A DNA stretch of 58,937 nucleotides from Gnetum montanum (GCA_015680685.1 MNCI01004738.1:273721-332657); one strand, 5' to 3'. Counted from the stretch's first letter, positions 36,001-45,976 are shown. The notes: generated from the sequence alone by a model not told the origin. Made by a program: numbers and translations.

Positions 36001-39000
36001 ATTGTATCAAATGTAGTTAACTCTGACATACATTGATGAATCCTGGCAACGCTTCACAATCAGATGTCGGTCGTCACCTTCTCCAATGGATTCATGCATT
36101 AACCTGAAAAAATAAACATATCAGTTTTTCCAACATTTTATTTTGTAAAACAGGAATGCCTGTCACTAAATTTAAATATAACAAGATTTCAATTTAAATC
36201 AACGTATGCAAAGGGGCAGAACTATTTACCCAAATATATCAGCTAAGCGATGAAGAAGCATTCGATGATAAGATGTCACTGGCTCCAACTCCAGAGGATT
36301 TGTAAAGGTGCTGAATGAAACAGAATATAAACCATATTGTCATGACAATCTCAATCAAGCCTTTATTAGTAATGGACAATATAACCTAGTAATGGAGCAA
36401 ACAACCTTGGAAAGCTACAGAAGCCTGTACTAGGGAAAACTAAATTACAGAGATAGTATCAAACTAACTTGAAATCAATAACAAAATTAAAATTATCAAG
36501 GAGAAAGAAAATGAACACAAGCATTCTACAACAGTTCATCAATTGGCTAAATTGAAGGAGAAGTGTACTTCTCTGCTACAACAGCTTGACATCATAACCA
36601 TGACGTCAAGAAAACATTTGTATAGAGCCATCATCCTATAGGTAAAAATTCTAAATCAGAAACTGCTAAAATAAAATCTATCCAATATATTCAAAAGGTC
36701 TCACAACATATGTAATAAAGTGTTCAGTTCCAAATCCCTATACTAATATAATGGGAAAACACACGATGTGCTACTAAAATTCCAATAAAAAAATCTCTAA
36801 CTCAAAGACTATATTTCATTGCAGCCAAGCATGCCAAGGCTATTATCAATCAAATCATTGTAAAACTTATGAAACAAGATTCCGTTGATAAAAAAATATG
36901 TGGGGGCTTGGTTCAAAAACCCTGAATAACCTAACTTTTACATGGAACAATAACAAACAGTGCCATCATCAATAGCACTGTCAAGAAAAAAGGTCGGGCT
37001 CATCCCAAGAAATCATGAATCCTCAGCAATAAATCACATATTAGCATGAATAGATCATGAATAAAAAAGTATTAATGACATGCGGGCTTTAAAATCCAAA
37101 TATTTTGATGAAAATTTTTCCAGGAAGGACAGAAATCATACTTGTTATATGACTTGAGAAAATCAATAAATGTCTCTTCAGCCGACAGTACCAGATGTTT
37201 GCATGTCAAGTCATCCTTTACAAGCCAGGCCAACTCTCCAACCTAAAGGGTAAGATCAGAGTCAACCAATCAGACATGAATTTTAAAAAAGTGATTAAGA
37301 AAAATTACTGTCAAGCACATTATCTTATGAAGTTATACAATATGTTTTAAAAATTAGTTGGCATAGAAACATTAAGTGATACAAAAAATGTTACTATATC
37401 ATATATAAATAGCATAAGTAATTTAGTTAATTAAATACGACCCATTTATATGATATCATTATCAATACAAGTTTTTTCTGATATATTGCAATTCTAGGAT
37501 ATTCTAAAAACTTAAAACTATTCTTGAAGATTCAATATTTGCTGAAATTCTGCTAATTGTTGACCATTTATAGAAATTAACTGCTCGTAGTTAACAAAAA
37601 GAATTAGAATGGTTAAAGATATAATTCGCAGAGAGTTGTTATCAGTCATATTGCCTTGATTAACTTCCTTGTCAGCATTTCCCTTAATGCTAGAGTTGGC
37701 ATTTTTGTTTAATGGATTCTTTTAGTGTAACTACCTGATCCTTTGGGACCCAAAGATGATTACAATCATTATATCAATTATAAGAATTAGGATTGTGTGC
37801 CTCTTACTAACTGTCATATTGGAATTGATCTCATTGAAGAAAACTTTCAGATTGAAAATGAATCTTTTGTACATCTTCCTCAGCTAACTGTAACTCTCCA
37901 TTTCTTGAAAATGGTGCTTGTTATTCTGTCAAAAAAATGCAAAACCTTGCACATTTCAGAAGGTGTAATGACCTTGTAAGTTTGTTACACCAAAGGTAAA
38001 TACCGAATGGTTCTATGATTCTCCTGAAAATTTATTTGTGCCAAATGTTGAGATCCAAGCCAAAAAGCCAATTCCAAGCACATTTTCTAATACTTTTGTG
38101 ACTAGAATCTTCCTTCTAAATATTAGGTTTCCATGGACAAAATATCCAAAACTAAAGAGGCTTTGACATTACCAAGTCGATCCTATTCCATTCAGATACA
38201 TGGGGGCATAAAAAGATCCAAAAAATAATCTAATTTTCTTAGAACAATACTGTGAGAGTTCCAACTTTTAACCAAAGTACTCACTTTATACCATGAAGCA
38301 TTATCCAACAAGTAGTTTGCAATTGTTTATTCTAGCATGCCAAATTTCTTCCCCTGATTTTGATAAGGAGCAGCACCATTCATGATAAATCCTCTTTTGT
38401 CATGTTCATTTTATCTACCATCTATAAGGTTTTTTTACTTTTAAAAAAAATATTCTAATCTGAAAATCTCAGTTTACATGAATTTCCTTAAAATAGTTGT
38501 CGAAATCAATGGTTGCACCTATAATGCATTTGTTTCTTCCTATTTCATGCCCTTAAAATTTCACTTATGAAACCCTAGCACTTTCTTGCAATGTTGTTAA
38601 CAAAACCCTTACAGTGCCGTTGACTAGGTTAAAACCCCTTTAAAGAGGACATGATGTAGAAACTTGTAATATGAATCTCTTGTGCTGAGTGTTTGCTAAA
38701 TTAGTCTAGTAGAGATGGGGCAGTCAGTTTAAATGTGAAATAAAAGTTTGGATCATTTTTTCAACTTGTGTGTCATCCTTGCACAGGGGCCATGCTCTGC
38801 CCAAGTTTACTAGTTAGAGATTGACAATTGTGCAGGAGGCAAGGGATTGCAAGTTTGAATCATACTTAAGGCACCTTCATATTCTTCACAAGTTTGCCAA
38901 TGAGAGAGAGTTTATTTTGTTAGCTCATTGTCTAACAAGTATTATGTAGGTAAGAGGTTGCTGGTTCAAGTCATGCTTCAGACAGCTGTACATTCTGCTT

Positions 39001-40246
39001 AACGTTGTCTCATCAGAAACATTTGATAAAACTGGAATGATCAAAGAACATTTGATGAATTCAGTGTAAAAGATTTCATTTTCCAACACCTGAGACTTAT
39101 TTCCAAGGGCTGACTTCAATTGCAAAGCTTCAACTGACCTAATCATATGACTAGTTTAGTATATCTCTGTCAATCATAACTCTGTCCTCTTTTCCTTTTA
39201 TTTTATTTGGTAATTCTATTCTGGTTCTTCATTGTACTTGCCACTAGGTCTCCACCTTTGTTCTTTACTTCATATCTTTCCTATTCTAACTCTGGAAACA
39301 GTTATGAATCTCCGTGTTACATGTATTTGAAGCTAGATTAGTGATTTTGTCAACTTACTAACGTACTTAGTGTAGGGAGTTCACGATTGTTATTACCACC
39401 ATAACTAAAATTGGAAAAATATGGCGTAATGAAGTTGTTATCCAGTAACAGGCCATAGGGGTATAAAAGGGTACATATCAATACAAAAAGCCTTGCCAAA
39501 AGTACAGACTTATGTCTCATGAGACTATGCGAAATCTCTAAAAGACCTTTTTTTAAATCATGCTCTGGGTAGAAAGTCATTAAAAACAGCTAAAGTGCCC
39601 ATAATTGTACCAATTCCTAAAAACTAACCTTGAAAGACACTACTGTCCAAACTTTATATAAAATCTGTTTTTACTAGCATTATTTTATGTCATTTTTTGT
39701 AATATTTGATGATAAATAAGCATGAGAATTAAAAAAAAAAAAAGATATACAATTGCGAATAAAAGCAGTAATAGCAATTACCAAAACTTGAACTAAATTA
39801 CTCTATTAGGTAGTAAACGTATTCATATAAATGACATGCTAAAAATTACTATCTAATTGTAGTATGGTGCTCCCAAGTTTCTAATTAGTTCTCAAAACTC
39901 ATAGCAGTTACCTCAATTGTAGCATAAATTTTATTCATGAAATGATTAATTTTCAATTTTGGTGCAGCAGTGGCATAAACTATAGATTAAAAAAATGAGT
40001 ATCCTGAGTTTCCGATTCGGAGAATATAGGTGGGTTTACAGCAAAATCATTCCGTGCACAAATTGATTTTCTAAATCACACAAAATTTCGAGGACGAACA
40101 ATAAAACTGCAAATATTTTACCTTAGAAAAATCCAACCAATAACATAAAGACAAAAAATGTATACACATTCAATAGCGGTTTACTTATCCCCTACTAAAA
40201 GTATTCAATAGCTTATAGCGATACATACCATTGATTCGACATCCAT
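24069..40246 (-). CDS. R3H and SUZ domain protein, 546 aa, seven exons
   Basis: Proposed exons (minus): 40246-40229, 37242-37142, 36310-36230, 36103-36032, 35795-35701, 25456-24698 and 24583-24069. All introns are GT/AG, and phases join to 1641 nt without a stop. The R3H domain spans about residues 10-105, with the R-x3-H signature at R56/H60 and GEGDDRHLIVKRC near 74-86. A SUZ motif (FEEREAAYMAARERIFS) is at about 138-154. The rest is low-complexity and probably disordered, but holds four related motifs at about 176-186 (VARRMIAHALG), 239-249 (VSKRMLAKYLS), 356-367 (EAAKRMFAQALG) and 433-444 (RAARRMFAQALG). R3H binds single-stranded nucleic acid and SUZ binds RNA; plant members are uncharacterised relatives of Encore/ARPP21, so a role in mRNA control is an inference. 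The start gives MDVESM before the conserved N-terminus. The last donor/acceptor (24698/24583) is the least certain junction. Transcript data would settle it. Confidence 0.87.
25501..25858. other. Intron 5 sequence before the LINE tail; nothing recognised
   Basis: AT-rich intronic sequence. A C-rich run (CCCACCCCCC near 25677-25686) is the only local oddity. Confidence 0.5.
25859..30950 (-). mobile_element. L1-type LINE in intron 5, same strand as the host gene
   Basis: Minus strand, right to left. ORF1 remnant (about 30820-30490): DUF4283-like FGESITFDKF and MGFAHFCV, then a zinc-knuckle remnant CGKETHMATTC. Endonuclease remnant (about 30450-29950): WVIVGGFNQRLHPWEK. Reverse transcriptase (about 29650-28640): LKLDITKAYDTVNWESL near 28965-28915, GDMLSPLLFMIAMDAL near 28774-28728, and YVDDTMLLLW near 28665-28636. 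zf-RVT-like CLLCVDTLDMIAHFLYQC near 27750-27690. The A-rich tail is the complement of 25859-25875 (GAAAAAGAAAAAAAATC) and follows AATATAAACCTGAACAC. Numerous stops show it is dead. No target-site duplication was found, so the 5' edge is approximate. Confidence 0.85.
26187..26840 (-). pseudogene. Coding-like segment in the 3' part of the LINE: coiled coil plus J-domain-like end
   Basis: Between the zf-RVT region and the A-tail the minus strand reads as protein with one frameshift and a few TAG stops. An amphipathic Glu/Lys-rich stretch (26711-26520; EEEFQWITTHLETQFAEKEK, KELLWKCELHKV) is followed by 26400-26190 (IRRSSAKLHPDGKGDAAKCA, then YKEAAFKEFQQAAAFDVLQ). The latter resembles helix II, the HPD loop and helix III of a J domain, with HPDG for HPDK. 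Stops such as TAG TTG TAG CAG TAG TAG look like former CAG codons. It could be a LINE-specific 3' region or a captured host exon. Homology is tentative. Confidence 0.45.
31080..35700. other. Intron 5, remainder: AT-rich, with a minisatellite
   Basis: Between the LINE 5' side and exon 5 no gene was recognised. A ~50-bp minisatellite lies at 31832-32080. Short frames at 32530, 33395, 34423 and 34523 carry no recognisable motif. Confidence 0.55.
31832..32080. repeat. Diverged minisatellite, unit about 50 bp, ~5 copies
   Basis: Successive units share a frame of (A/G)GTCAA-A-GTT, then CC-A-GT-AGGTCTGACAG, then TGACTCAATATTTCA. Units are visible near 31832, 31881, 31940, 31991 and 32038. Further weak copies may extend left to about 31715. 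It lies inside intron 5. Confidence 0.65.
37243..38746. other. Intron 1, gene-proximal part; nothing recognised
   Basis: AT-rich intron sequence. The frame at 37797-37979 has no motif. The rest of intron 1 (38991-40228) likewise shows no coding sequence; a short poly-A run is at 39731-39744. Confidence 0.5.
38747..38796 (-). pseudogene. U6 snRNA fragment (3' half)
   Basis: The minus strand reads AGCATGGCCCCTGTGCAAGG, then ATGACACACAAGTTGAAAAA, then ATGATCCAA. This matches the 3' half of U6 snRNA (AGCATGGCCCCTGCGCAAGG, ATGACACGCA, ATGGTCCAA) with a few changes. The 5' half is missing: upstream the sequence becomes AAACTTGGGCAG. No U6 promoter (USE plus TATA) can be placed at the right distance, so this is a truncated pseudogene within intron 1. 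Confidence 0.8.
38806..38990 (+). mobile_element. Two tRNA-derived SINE-like pieces in intron 1
   Basis: Piece 1 (about 38806-38872) contains GCAAGTTTGAATCATAC as a B-box remnant. Piece 2 (about 38911-38990) contains TTAGCTCATTGTCTAACAAG (A-box region) and CTGGTTCAAGTCATGC (B box GGTTCAAGTC) at tRNA-like spacing. Neither folds as an intact tRNA by eye. They lie immediately beside the U6 fragment. Confidence 0.5.
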
Positions 40247-40565
40247 TTTCCAGGACCGGACTTAACGAAATTGGCTACAATATTCCAATTTCTTGAACCT
40301 GCGTAGTCTGTGAAAATTATGGAGCCACAAACAAAGATGACGAAACCCTTGCTCATGAGAGAACTTTACTGGTGAGATAGTCTGCGCCAGGCGGCTGAAG
40401 AATATTACATCAAACATACCCACAAATTTGAATCATTTGTTGAACTCTCTGCGGTAAAGTCATGGGTGGCCTGGCAATACGCCCTTACGATTTTTATGTG
40501 ACACAGTAAATTCTGGCCTCTGAAAATAAGTTTAGTTATTGCAACAAGATATGCACTTTTGTGGG

Positions 40566-40601
<36 letters not shown>

Positions 40602-40610
40602 GGATGTTAT
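40247..40610 (-). promoter_or_regulatory. Upstream region of the R3H-SUZ gene (5' UTR and probable promoter)
   Basis: The ~150 bp before the ATG (40247-40400) are less AT-rich than the surroundings and contain no family repeat, which fits a 5' UTR. A possible acceptor (TTTTCACAG, complement near 40305-40313) would allow a 5' UTR intron. A (GT)n(AT)n microsatellite lies at 40566-40601, and the SINE cluster begins directly beyond it. No convincing TATA box was identified; the TA run is too far away to be assigned with confidence. Confidence 0.4.
40566..40601. repeat. (GT)n(AT)n microsatellite
   Basis: GTGTGTGTGTGT changes directly into a run of AT dinucleotides, about 320-355 bp upstream of the host gene start codon. 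Confidence 0.95.
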
Positions 40611-41290
40611 GATAAGAAATAATAGTACACGGACTTTATAACTCAGCATTGTCTGTCATAATTGAACCCATGACTTGGAAACGAACATCGGGGTTAGTAG
40701 CATACCTTCTAACTACACAACAAGGGTAGATGGGACCCTTTCCTACTACAAGGCATAAATAACTAATATATTTGATAAATGTAGGTATACGAAAGGATCA
40801 TAAATTATCATTACCTAAAGCCACAATGTTCATCCTACCAAGCAAGTCCTAGAAGGGTCAATAGAGAAGCGAAAGCCTAACCTCTGCGAGTGGTTGTGTC
40901 CAAGCTCAAACCCAAGTCTTCAACTTGAGAGATGAGCACTATACCATTACTCCAAATCATAGTCCTTACAGGTATACCAAAGCATTTGGTTTTTTTTTTT
41001 TAATTAAAAAAAGTAGAAGTTGCATATTACAAGCTAAAAAAACTTTTTTCTTGACAATATTTGCCTCCAAGATATATAGTTGAACTAGCTTTATAACTCA
41101 TCATTGCCCCACTAAAAACAAACCCATAACTTATAGTTTATATTTGGCTTATGAGGGTGAGGCATTGATAAGTTGGTTAGAACATGTAGTTTGTAGTTTA
41201 CAAGTCATAAGTTCAATTCCAATGGATATGCTTATCTAACTCACTATTATGTTATGTTCTTAAGTTTTATGAAAGATTTGTAATATGGGT

Positions 41291-41440
41291 GTTGAAACCT
41301 GAAATAATCGAAACATAGTTACACCCCAAGATTTATAGAAGTTTATAACTCGGTGCACTTAGTACAATCAAATCTATGACTTGGGGTTACCACACCAAGA
41401 CTCATACCACTTAGCTAACATCTCATTGTTATGGAAGATT
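41291..41440 (-). mobile_element. SINE copy (minus)
   Basis: Tail (TGTTGAAACCTGAAATAATC on the plus strand) at 41291, then ACACCCCAAG, TTTATAACTC, a B box complement (AATCAAATCTATGA) and an A-box region complement (CTTAGCTAACATCTC) near 41415-41432. Confidence 0.65.
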
Positions 41441-41805
41441 TGTAATGGCTATATGTAGGGAGTACATATAGTCATCTAGTTTTGATTGGATCATCCCCAA
41501 AAAAATCTATATGCAAGAAGGCTTGTTGATAAAATTGAGAAAGTTATACCATAAGTTATATGTAGGTGTGTGTGGGTGGATGGATGGGTAGATGGGGAGG
41601 GAAGAATTAGAACCTAAGAGAATAACTATAAGTACACCCCAAGACATATAGTCAACACCATATTTAGGATAATTATATAAAAATATAATGATGTCTCAAT
41701 ATAATTCAAACTACAACCTCTTTCCTAACAAGACAACAAGCTAAACATTTGATCCACCTATCACTAGCATAACATAAGGTTTTTTTTTCAATGGTAGGGA
41801 GTTGT

Positions 41806-41960
41806 TGGAACCTAAAACATTTTTTTAATATTCATCCTTAAGACAAATAGTCAAATTAAAACTTTATAACTCAATATTGCCTACCAAAACCAATCCCATA
41901 ATTTAGAGTTTCCAAATCAAGTGTCTTACTGTTAGGCTAACACCTCATTATTATAACATA
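41806..41960 (-). mobile_element. SINE copy (minus)
   Basis: Tail complement TGTTGGAACCTAAAACA near 41806, AACTTTATAACTCA, B box complement CCAATCCCATAA, and A box complement TTAGGCTAACACCTCATT near 41933-41950. Confidence 0.65.
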
Positions 41961-42108
41961 TGGTTTTTGAGTCAATAAGAGGTATTGTGAAAGTTTGTGT
42001 TGGCTATATGTCTTGGGGAATACTTATAGACATCTAGTTCTAACTCCAACACATCTCCTTCAAAAAAAATGTTGAGGTCATTGTCTAATGTATCATTACA
42101 ATATTAAT

Positions 42109-42246
42109 GAGATGTTAGCGTAGTGGCATGGATCTTGTCCTGGTAACTTCAGGTCACAAGTTCAATTCTACTAGGTAGCACTGTAAACTTCTACAAAATA
42201 TTAGGGTATACCTATGTTTCAATTCTTTTAGGTTCCAATACCCCCC
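42109..42246 (+). mobile_element. SINE copy (plus), best preserved
   Basis: A box TTAGCGTAGTGG (42115-42126), B box AGTTCAATTCT (42159-42169), AAACTTCTACAAAATATTAG, GGTATACC, and tail TTTTAGGTTCCAATACCCCCC ending at 42246. Spacing between the boxes is as in a tRNA gene. The body after the B box is unrelated to tRNA. Confidence 0.7.
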
Positions 42247-42429
42247 TTAATGTATCAGTATATTCATCTATATCATGTTGGCGATATGCCTTGGGATTAT
42301 TTTAGGATTCAACATCTCCTTTTTTAAACATATGATCCTTAATAAAGGACATCATCCTGTAGCGTATTGCGTTGGCTTGGGATGTACTAATAGTTAATTT
42401 GTTTTAGGTTTTAACACCCCCTTTGTTGA

Positions 42430-42566
42430 GGGGGTGTTGAAACCTTGAAATAATTATAATATAAGTATACCCCAAGCTATATAACTTAGCATTGCCTACA
42501 AGAATCAAACCCATGACTTGAAGCTTTTAAATCAAGAGTCTAACTACTAGGCTAACATCCCATTCT
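42430..42566 (-). mobile_element. SINE copy (minus), tail to tail with a plus copy
   Basis: The tail complement GGGGGTGTTGAAACC at 42430-42444 faces the plus-oriented tail GGTTTTAACACCCCC at 42407-42421. B box complement GAATCAAACC at 42502-42511; A-box region complement CTACTAGGCTAACATCCC near 42545-42562. Confidence 0.7.
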
Positions 42567-43166
42567 TTACAATATAAGGTTTTTGACAAAGGCCATCATT
42601 TAAAATGATGATAAAATTCTTATTTCTCAAGTTGTAAGGCTTGGGTTCAAGCCTACACACAATCACTTGAAAAGAGGTTAAACTTTTTCACATTTACTAA
42701 TCCTCCTTGGATCCTACTTAACAAGATGAACATTGAGCCTCTAGGTGATGATATATTTCATAACAAACAAGATTTTTAAAATCTTTTATGAAGAAGATAG
42801 GAACAAATGAATGTAAAAAGTTTATAAAGAATTCTAAATAGCAAATGAAAGGTGGCTCAAATGGTTATTTCATTGTAATACTTTAAATCAATCAATTTAT
42901 CCAATCCTTTTTTCTTGGGACAAGGCTAAGATAACGATGATAATGATATCTTTGAATCATTCAATTGCATAAATGAATGGTGAAATTAATAATGATGTAA
43001 TATATAAAATTAAAGTTAGATTATAAACTTTTATAAATATTTGGATACTTATGTTTCACTTATTTTGGGTTCCAGCATCCCCCTCCCTCCAAACACCCCC
43101 AAATTAAAGTAAGATGGATGACATAAAGAGAAACCAATTAGATGTGCTTTGTGATCAATAAATATT

Positions 43167-44098
43167 AGTTGGATAGAGTAGGTTTACTCCAATATTAATT
43201 CATCTTCCAACACTAAATCTAGATATTATGAAAAGACAATTAATTTTCTAGAAAACTAGTTATCTTCAATTATTGAAAGAGAAGATTACATCAAGGTTCC
43301 AAAACCCACAAAACATTTAAAATCTCTTAAAGCACTCAAACAATGCTACAAAGCATGAGGCTCTACAACCACACAATGGTTGTTCTTAGTGTAAGACCAA
43401 CTGATAGAGAGTCTCTCCCATAACTTGATACTAAGATCTCAACTTATAAGACATAAGAGACACTAGGCTAATACTCAAAAAATTAACCAAGAGCTACAAT
43501 ACTCTTGTGCACTCTTCACATGTAATCTTTTGACATCTCACTTTCTCTTTGTATGGTACAAGCACAAACACAATCCATATTCTTATTAACCAAGTAAGAC
43601 AAAAATCCTAGGAAACCTTCCTCAAGCTCAACTTGAAGATCCTCCAATGTTTCTATCTTTTTCTCCCATGGTTTGATTGTTTCCATATTTGGAATGACAA
43701 TTTTGGAACTATTTATGTCCATTCAAGTCATCTCTAGCCTTTCTAAAATGTCTTCTACCAAAACTAGAAATGTCGAGGAGACATCTACTCTACATTTGGG
43801 ACATTTTAGCCTAACCTGAGACATCTCACACAAATTTGGGATGTCTCGCTCTTTAATGAGATTTCTTGCTTAAGATGTCTCCAAAAATCCCAAGATGTCT
43901 CTTTTGAATCTTGGACATCTCCTATAAGCTCTTAACTACTAGCCAAGATGTCTCTTGTCCTCTAAGACATCTCTCCTAAGAGCTTAGGTCTTAGACAATA
44001 TGATTTCATTACCTTTAAGATGTCTTCACTGATTCCAAAATCTACAAAAATATACAAGTAGGAAAGAGAACAAGGAAATTGGAAGAGGTGTCCCTACA
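43167..44098 (-). repeat. B2 3' LTR
   Basis: Third copy of the family-B LTR (compare 15049-16011 and 17625-18572). Shared blocks are GAGTAGGTTTACTCCA, ACTAGTTATCTTCAAT, AGCATGAGGCTCTACAACCA, the array of GACATCT/AGATGTC motifs (about 43735-44030) and GGAAGAGGTGTCCCTACA at the end. The first bases are degenerate, so the left edge is within a few bases. Confidence 0.8.
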
Positions 44099-44164
44099 CC
44101 CTTCAAAAAGTGAACTCATGTGAACAAGGAATTAGGGGTTGAAGTAATCCCCCACTTATGAAGT

Positions 44165-45070
44165 TTAGTCTCATGGACCCATATAGCATCATCAACGGAT
44201 TGATCCTTCCAATGAATCAAGTCCTCATGACTCTTTACTCCCTAAGTGTTCAAAGCTTTCCTTCATTTGAGTATGATTGCCTTCCTCTTTATTGAAGGCT
44301 TTCACTGATCAATAGGGCCCTTCAACTCATTTATGATGTCCTATATGAACTCCTCATCAACTAGTCCATGATAGTGCACAATATCTAAAATATTAAATAC
44401 AAAAGATATACCAACAGTATTTGGTAGATCAATTTAGAAAGCATTATCATTAATATTAACCTTAATTATGAAAGATCCCATCTTCTTAGCTTTCAACTTG
44501 GAGAAGTTAACACCCCTCAACTGCTTCTTCTTCAAGTGCAAGCAAACCAAATCACTAATAACAAAAATTGGCTTCCATTCACTCTCATTTCTCTTGAGGA
44601 CTATCTCTTTAGCCTTCTTCTCTATATTTGATTTCACTTGTGCATGGAGATCCCTCATCTCTTGCACAAAATTAGTACTAAGTTGAGCTTCACCATCAAA
44701 GCTCTTCAAGGTGTTGACCATCTTAGGACAAAAATAATAATTTACCTCAAATGGGCTTTTACCAATAGCCACATGAAAAGCATTATTATATGAAAACTCA
44801 ACATGACATAACAAGTTTTCCCACCTATTTAGTTGTCCATCACACAAACATCTCAATATGTTTAATAAGGATTTATTCACCACCTCCATTTGGCCATTAG
44901 ATTGTGGATGATATGTACTAGAAAAATTCAATTTTGTCCTAAATTTTTCCAAAAGGACCTCTAAAAGTGACTAGTGAATTTGGAGTTTCTAACACTAATA
45001 ATATTCAAAGGAATTCCATGCAACTTCGTAACATGCTAGAAAAAGAAATTTGCAATATGAGAAGCATCAC
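44165..45070 (-). pseudogene. B2 integrase C-terminal half and chromodomain
   Basis: A 172-codon open stretch (44952-44434) reads FSSTYHPQSNGQ (with the catalytic Glu position of DDE integrases replaced: QMEVVNKSL), WENLLCHVEFSYNNAFH and GKSPFEVNYY, as in Ty3/gypsy integrases. Just before it, in another frame, lies SVRNSKFTSHF (second catalytic Asp changed to Asn). Near 44290-44165 EDLIHWKDQSVDDAIWVHE matches the chromodomain core 'EYLVKWKGxxxEDATWE', which places family B among chromoviruses. Confidence 0.75.
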
Positions 45071-45956
45071 TGATGAAGTGTCAAAAGTTGCTGCGTTGAC
45101 TAGGCTGCGTATACGGGGCCACGCATACTTGGCTGCGTCGACACAGCCTCGTCGATGCAGCCACCTCGCGTCGACGGGGCGCCGTATACGCAACCACCCT
45201 TCCCAGCCTATAAATAAGAGGGCCCTCCACTTCATTTAGAATACTTTTGTCATCTGTAGCTAGACTCTTTTAGTTTGTTTCCATAGAAGTTAGATTATTT
45301 TCCCAGTGCATGCCCACAGTGTGATGTTTGTAATTGTACGGCACCTTTATTCGAGTGTGATGTACTTGGACACGCACATGATTAGCAATAAAGATCAAGA
45401 TTACTTCATCATTGCAGCATTCACTTAGTTTAATTGTTTAATTTAATTGTTAATTTTTTTTGTTATTTATTGCTTTCTTAGTTAATATTTATTTATCATC
45501 ATTTACTATTCCTGTTGTTAAATGCGGAATGAGTACGACTTAATCACGAGCATTTAAGTGTGACTACTTGGTAACCCAGCAGTGTACCTAGGATCTACAC
45601 TTAGTAACCCCAATAGTAGTCCTGCACGAGGTCCAAGATGTGTACGGATGATTAAGGAGCGGATGTTTATCACACTTAGGTTATCTTAGACTCATTTCCT
45701 ATTACTCAGTAGTTTAATTAATATTATCTTCCATTGTCTCTAGGAGTAGCATTAGTTTAGGATCACATCATACGCCTCACTTTGGACTAAACCATATGTG
45801 ACAAAGCAAATACTAGTCCAGGTGGGAAGACAGCAAATTGCGATCAACGTGTAACTATCTAGATACCACAACTAGCCTATTCGCAGAGTTTGACCGGATC
45901 GTGTGTGAACACTCGTATTCGTATGGTTGGGCATAGGGGTACCTAGCCGCTCATCA
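45071..45956 (+). repeat. A2 5' LTR (GTCGAC/GTATAC subtype)
   Basis: U3 opens with palindromic cores: GTTGAC, GTATAC, GCATAC, GTCGAC, GTCGAT, GTCGAC and GTATAC between 45096 and 45190. The centre at 45131-45148 is an 18-bp near-perfect palindrome (GGCTGCGTCGACACAGCC). TATAAATA follows at 45209-45216, the poly(A) signal AATAAA at 45387-45392, and U5 with TCGTATTCGTATGGTTGGGC near the end. Confidence 0.92.
45209..45216 (+). promoter_or_regulatory. LTR promoter TATA box (A2)
   Basis: TATAAATA followed by AGAG, conserved in position in all well-preserved family-A LTRs (also 51767-51774 and about 55341; complements near 2550 and 11500). It lies 20-25 bp downstream of the last palindromic core. 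Confidence 0.75.
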
Positions 45957-45976
45957 TAGGCGCCATTCCTGGGGAT
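45957..45976 (+). promoter_or_regulatory. Primer-binding site, tRNA-Asp type (A2)
   Basis: TAGGCGCCATTCCTGGGGAT directly after the LTR is a mutated form of TTGGCGCCGTTGCCGGGGA. The family assignment rests on A1, where the site is almost perfect. Confidence 0.7.

Larger units (their letters stand above)
40620..43090. mobile_element. Cluster of tRNA-derived SINE copies in both orientations
   Basis: At least eight full or partial copies of one ~135-bp element occur in 2.4 kb. Plus-strand copies or pieces lie at about 41148-41230, 42109-42246, 42600-42680 and 43015-43080. Minus-strand ones lie at about 40629-40735, 41085-41140, 41291-41440, 41806-41960 and 42430-42566. A different tRNA-like piece is at 40860-40975. 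Each has a tRNA-like head with A and B boxes, then AGTTATAAA...GGGGTATAC, and a tail ending in TTTTAGGTTCCAACACCCCC. No protein-coding gene was found. Confidence 0.7.
43167..45070 (-). mobile_element. Element B2, distal part: integrase C-terminal half, chromodomain, 3' LTR
   Basis: Continuation on the minus strand of the chromovirus whose proximal part is at 52515-55276. Integrase runs from 45070 to about 44430, a chromodomain-like stretch lies near 44290-44165, and the LTR is at 44098-43167. Duplicated ATCAC at 45066-45070 and 52515-52519 marks the A2 insertion. Confidence 0.85.

Noticed and set aside
38747-38796. Functional U6 snRNA gene
   Set aside because: Only the 3' half is present, with substitutions and no promoter elements at the expected distance.
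40578-40601. TA run as TATA box of the host gene
   Set aside because: It is a microsatellite more than 300 bp from the start codon with no support for a transcription start nearby.
42109-42246. Possible tRNA gene
   Set aside because: A and B boxes are present but the cloverleaf pairing is not, and the body and tail recur as a dispersed repeat; it is a SINE.
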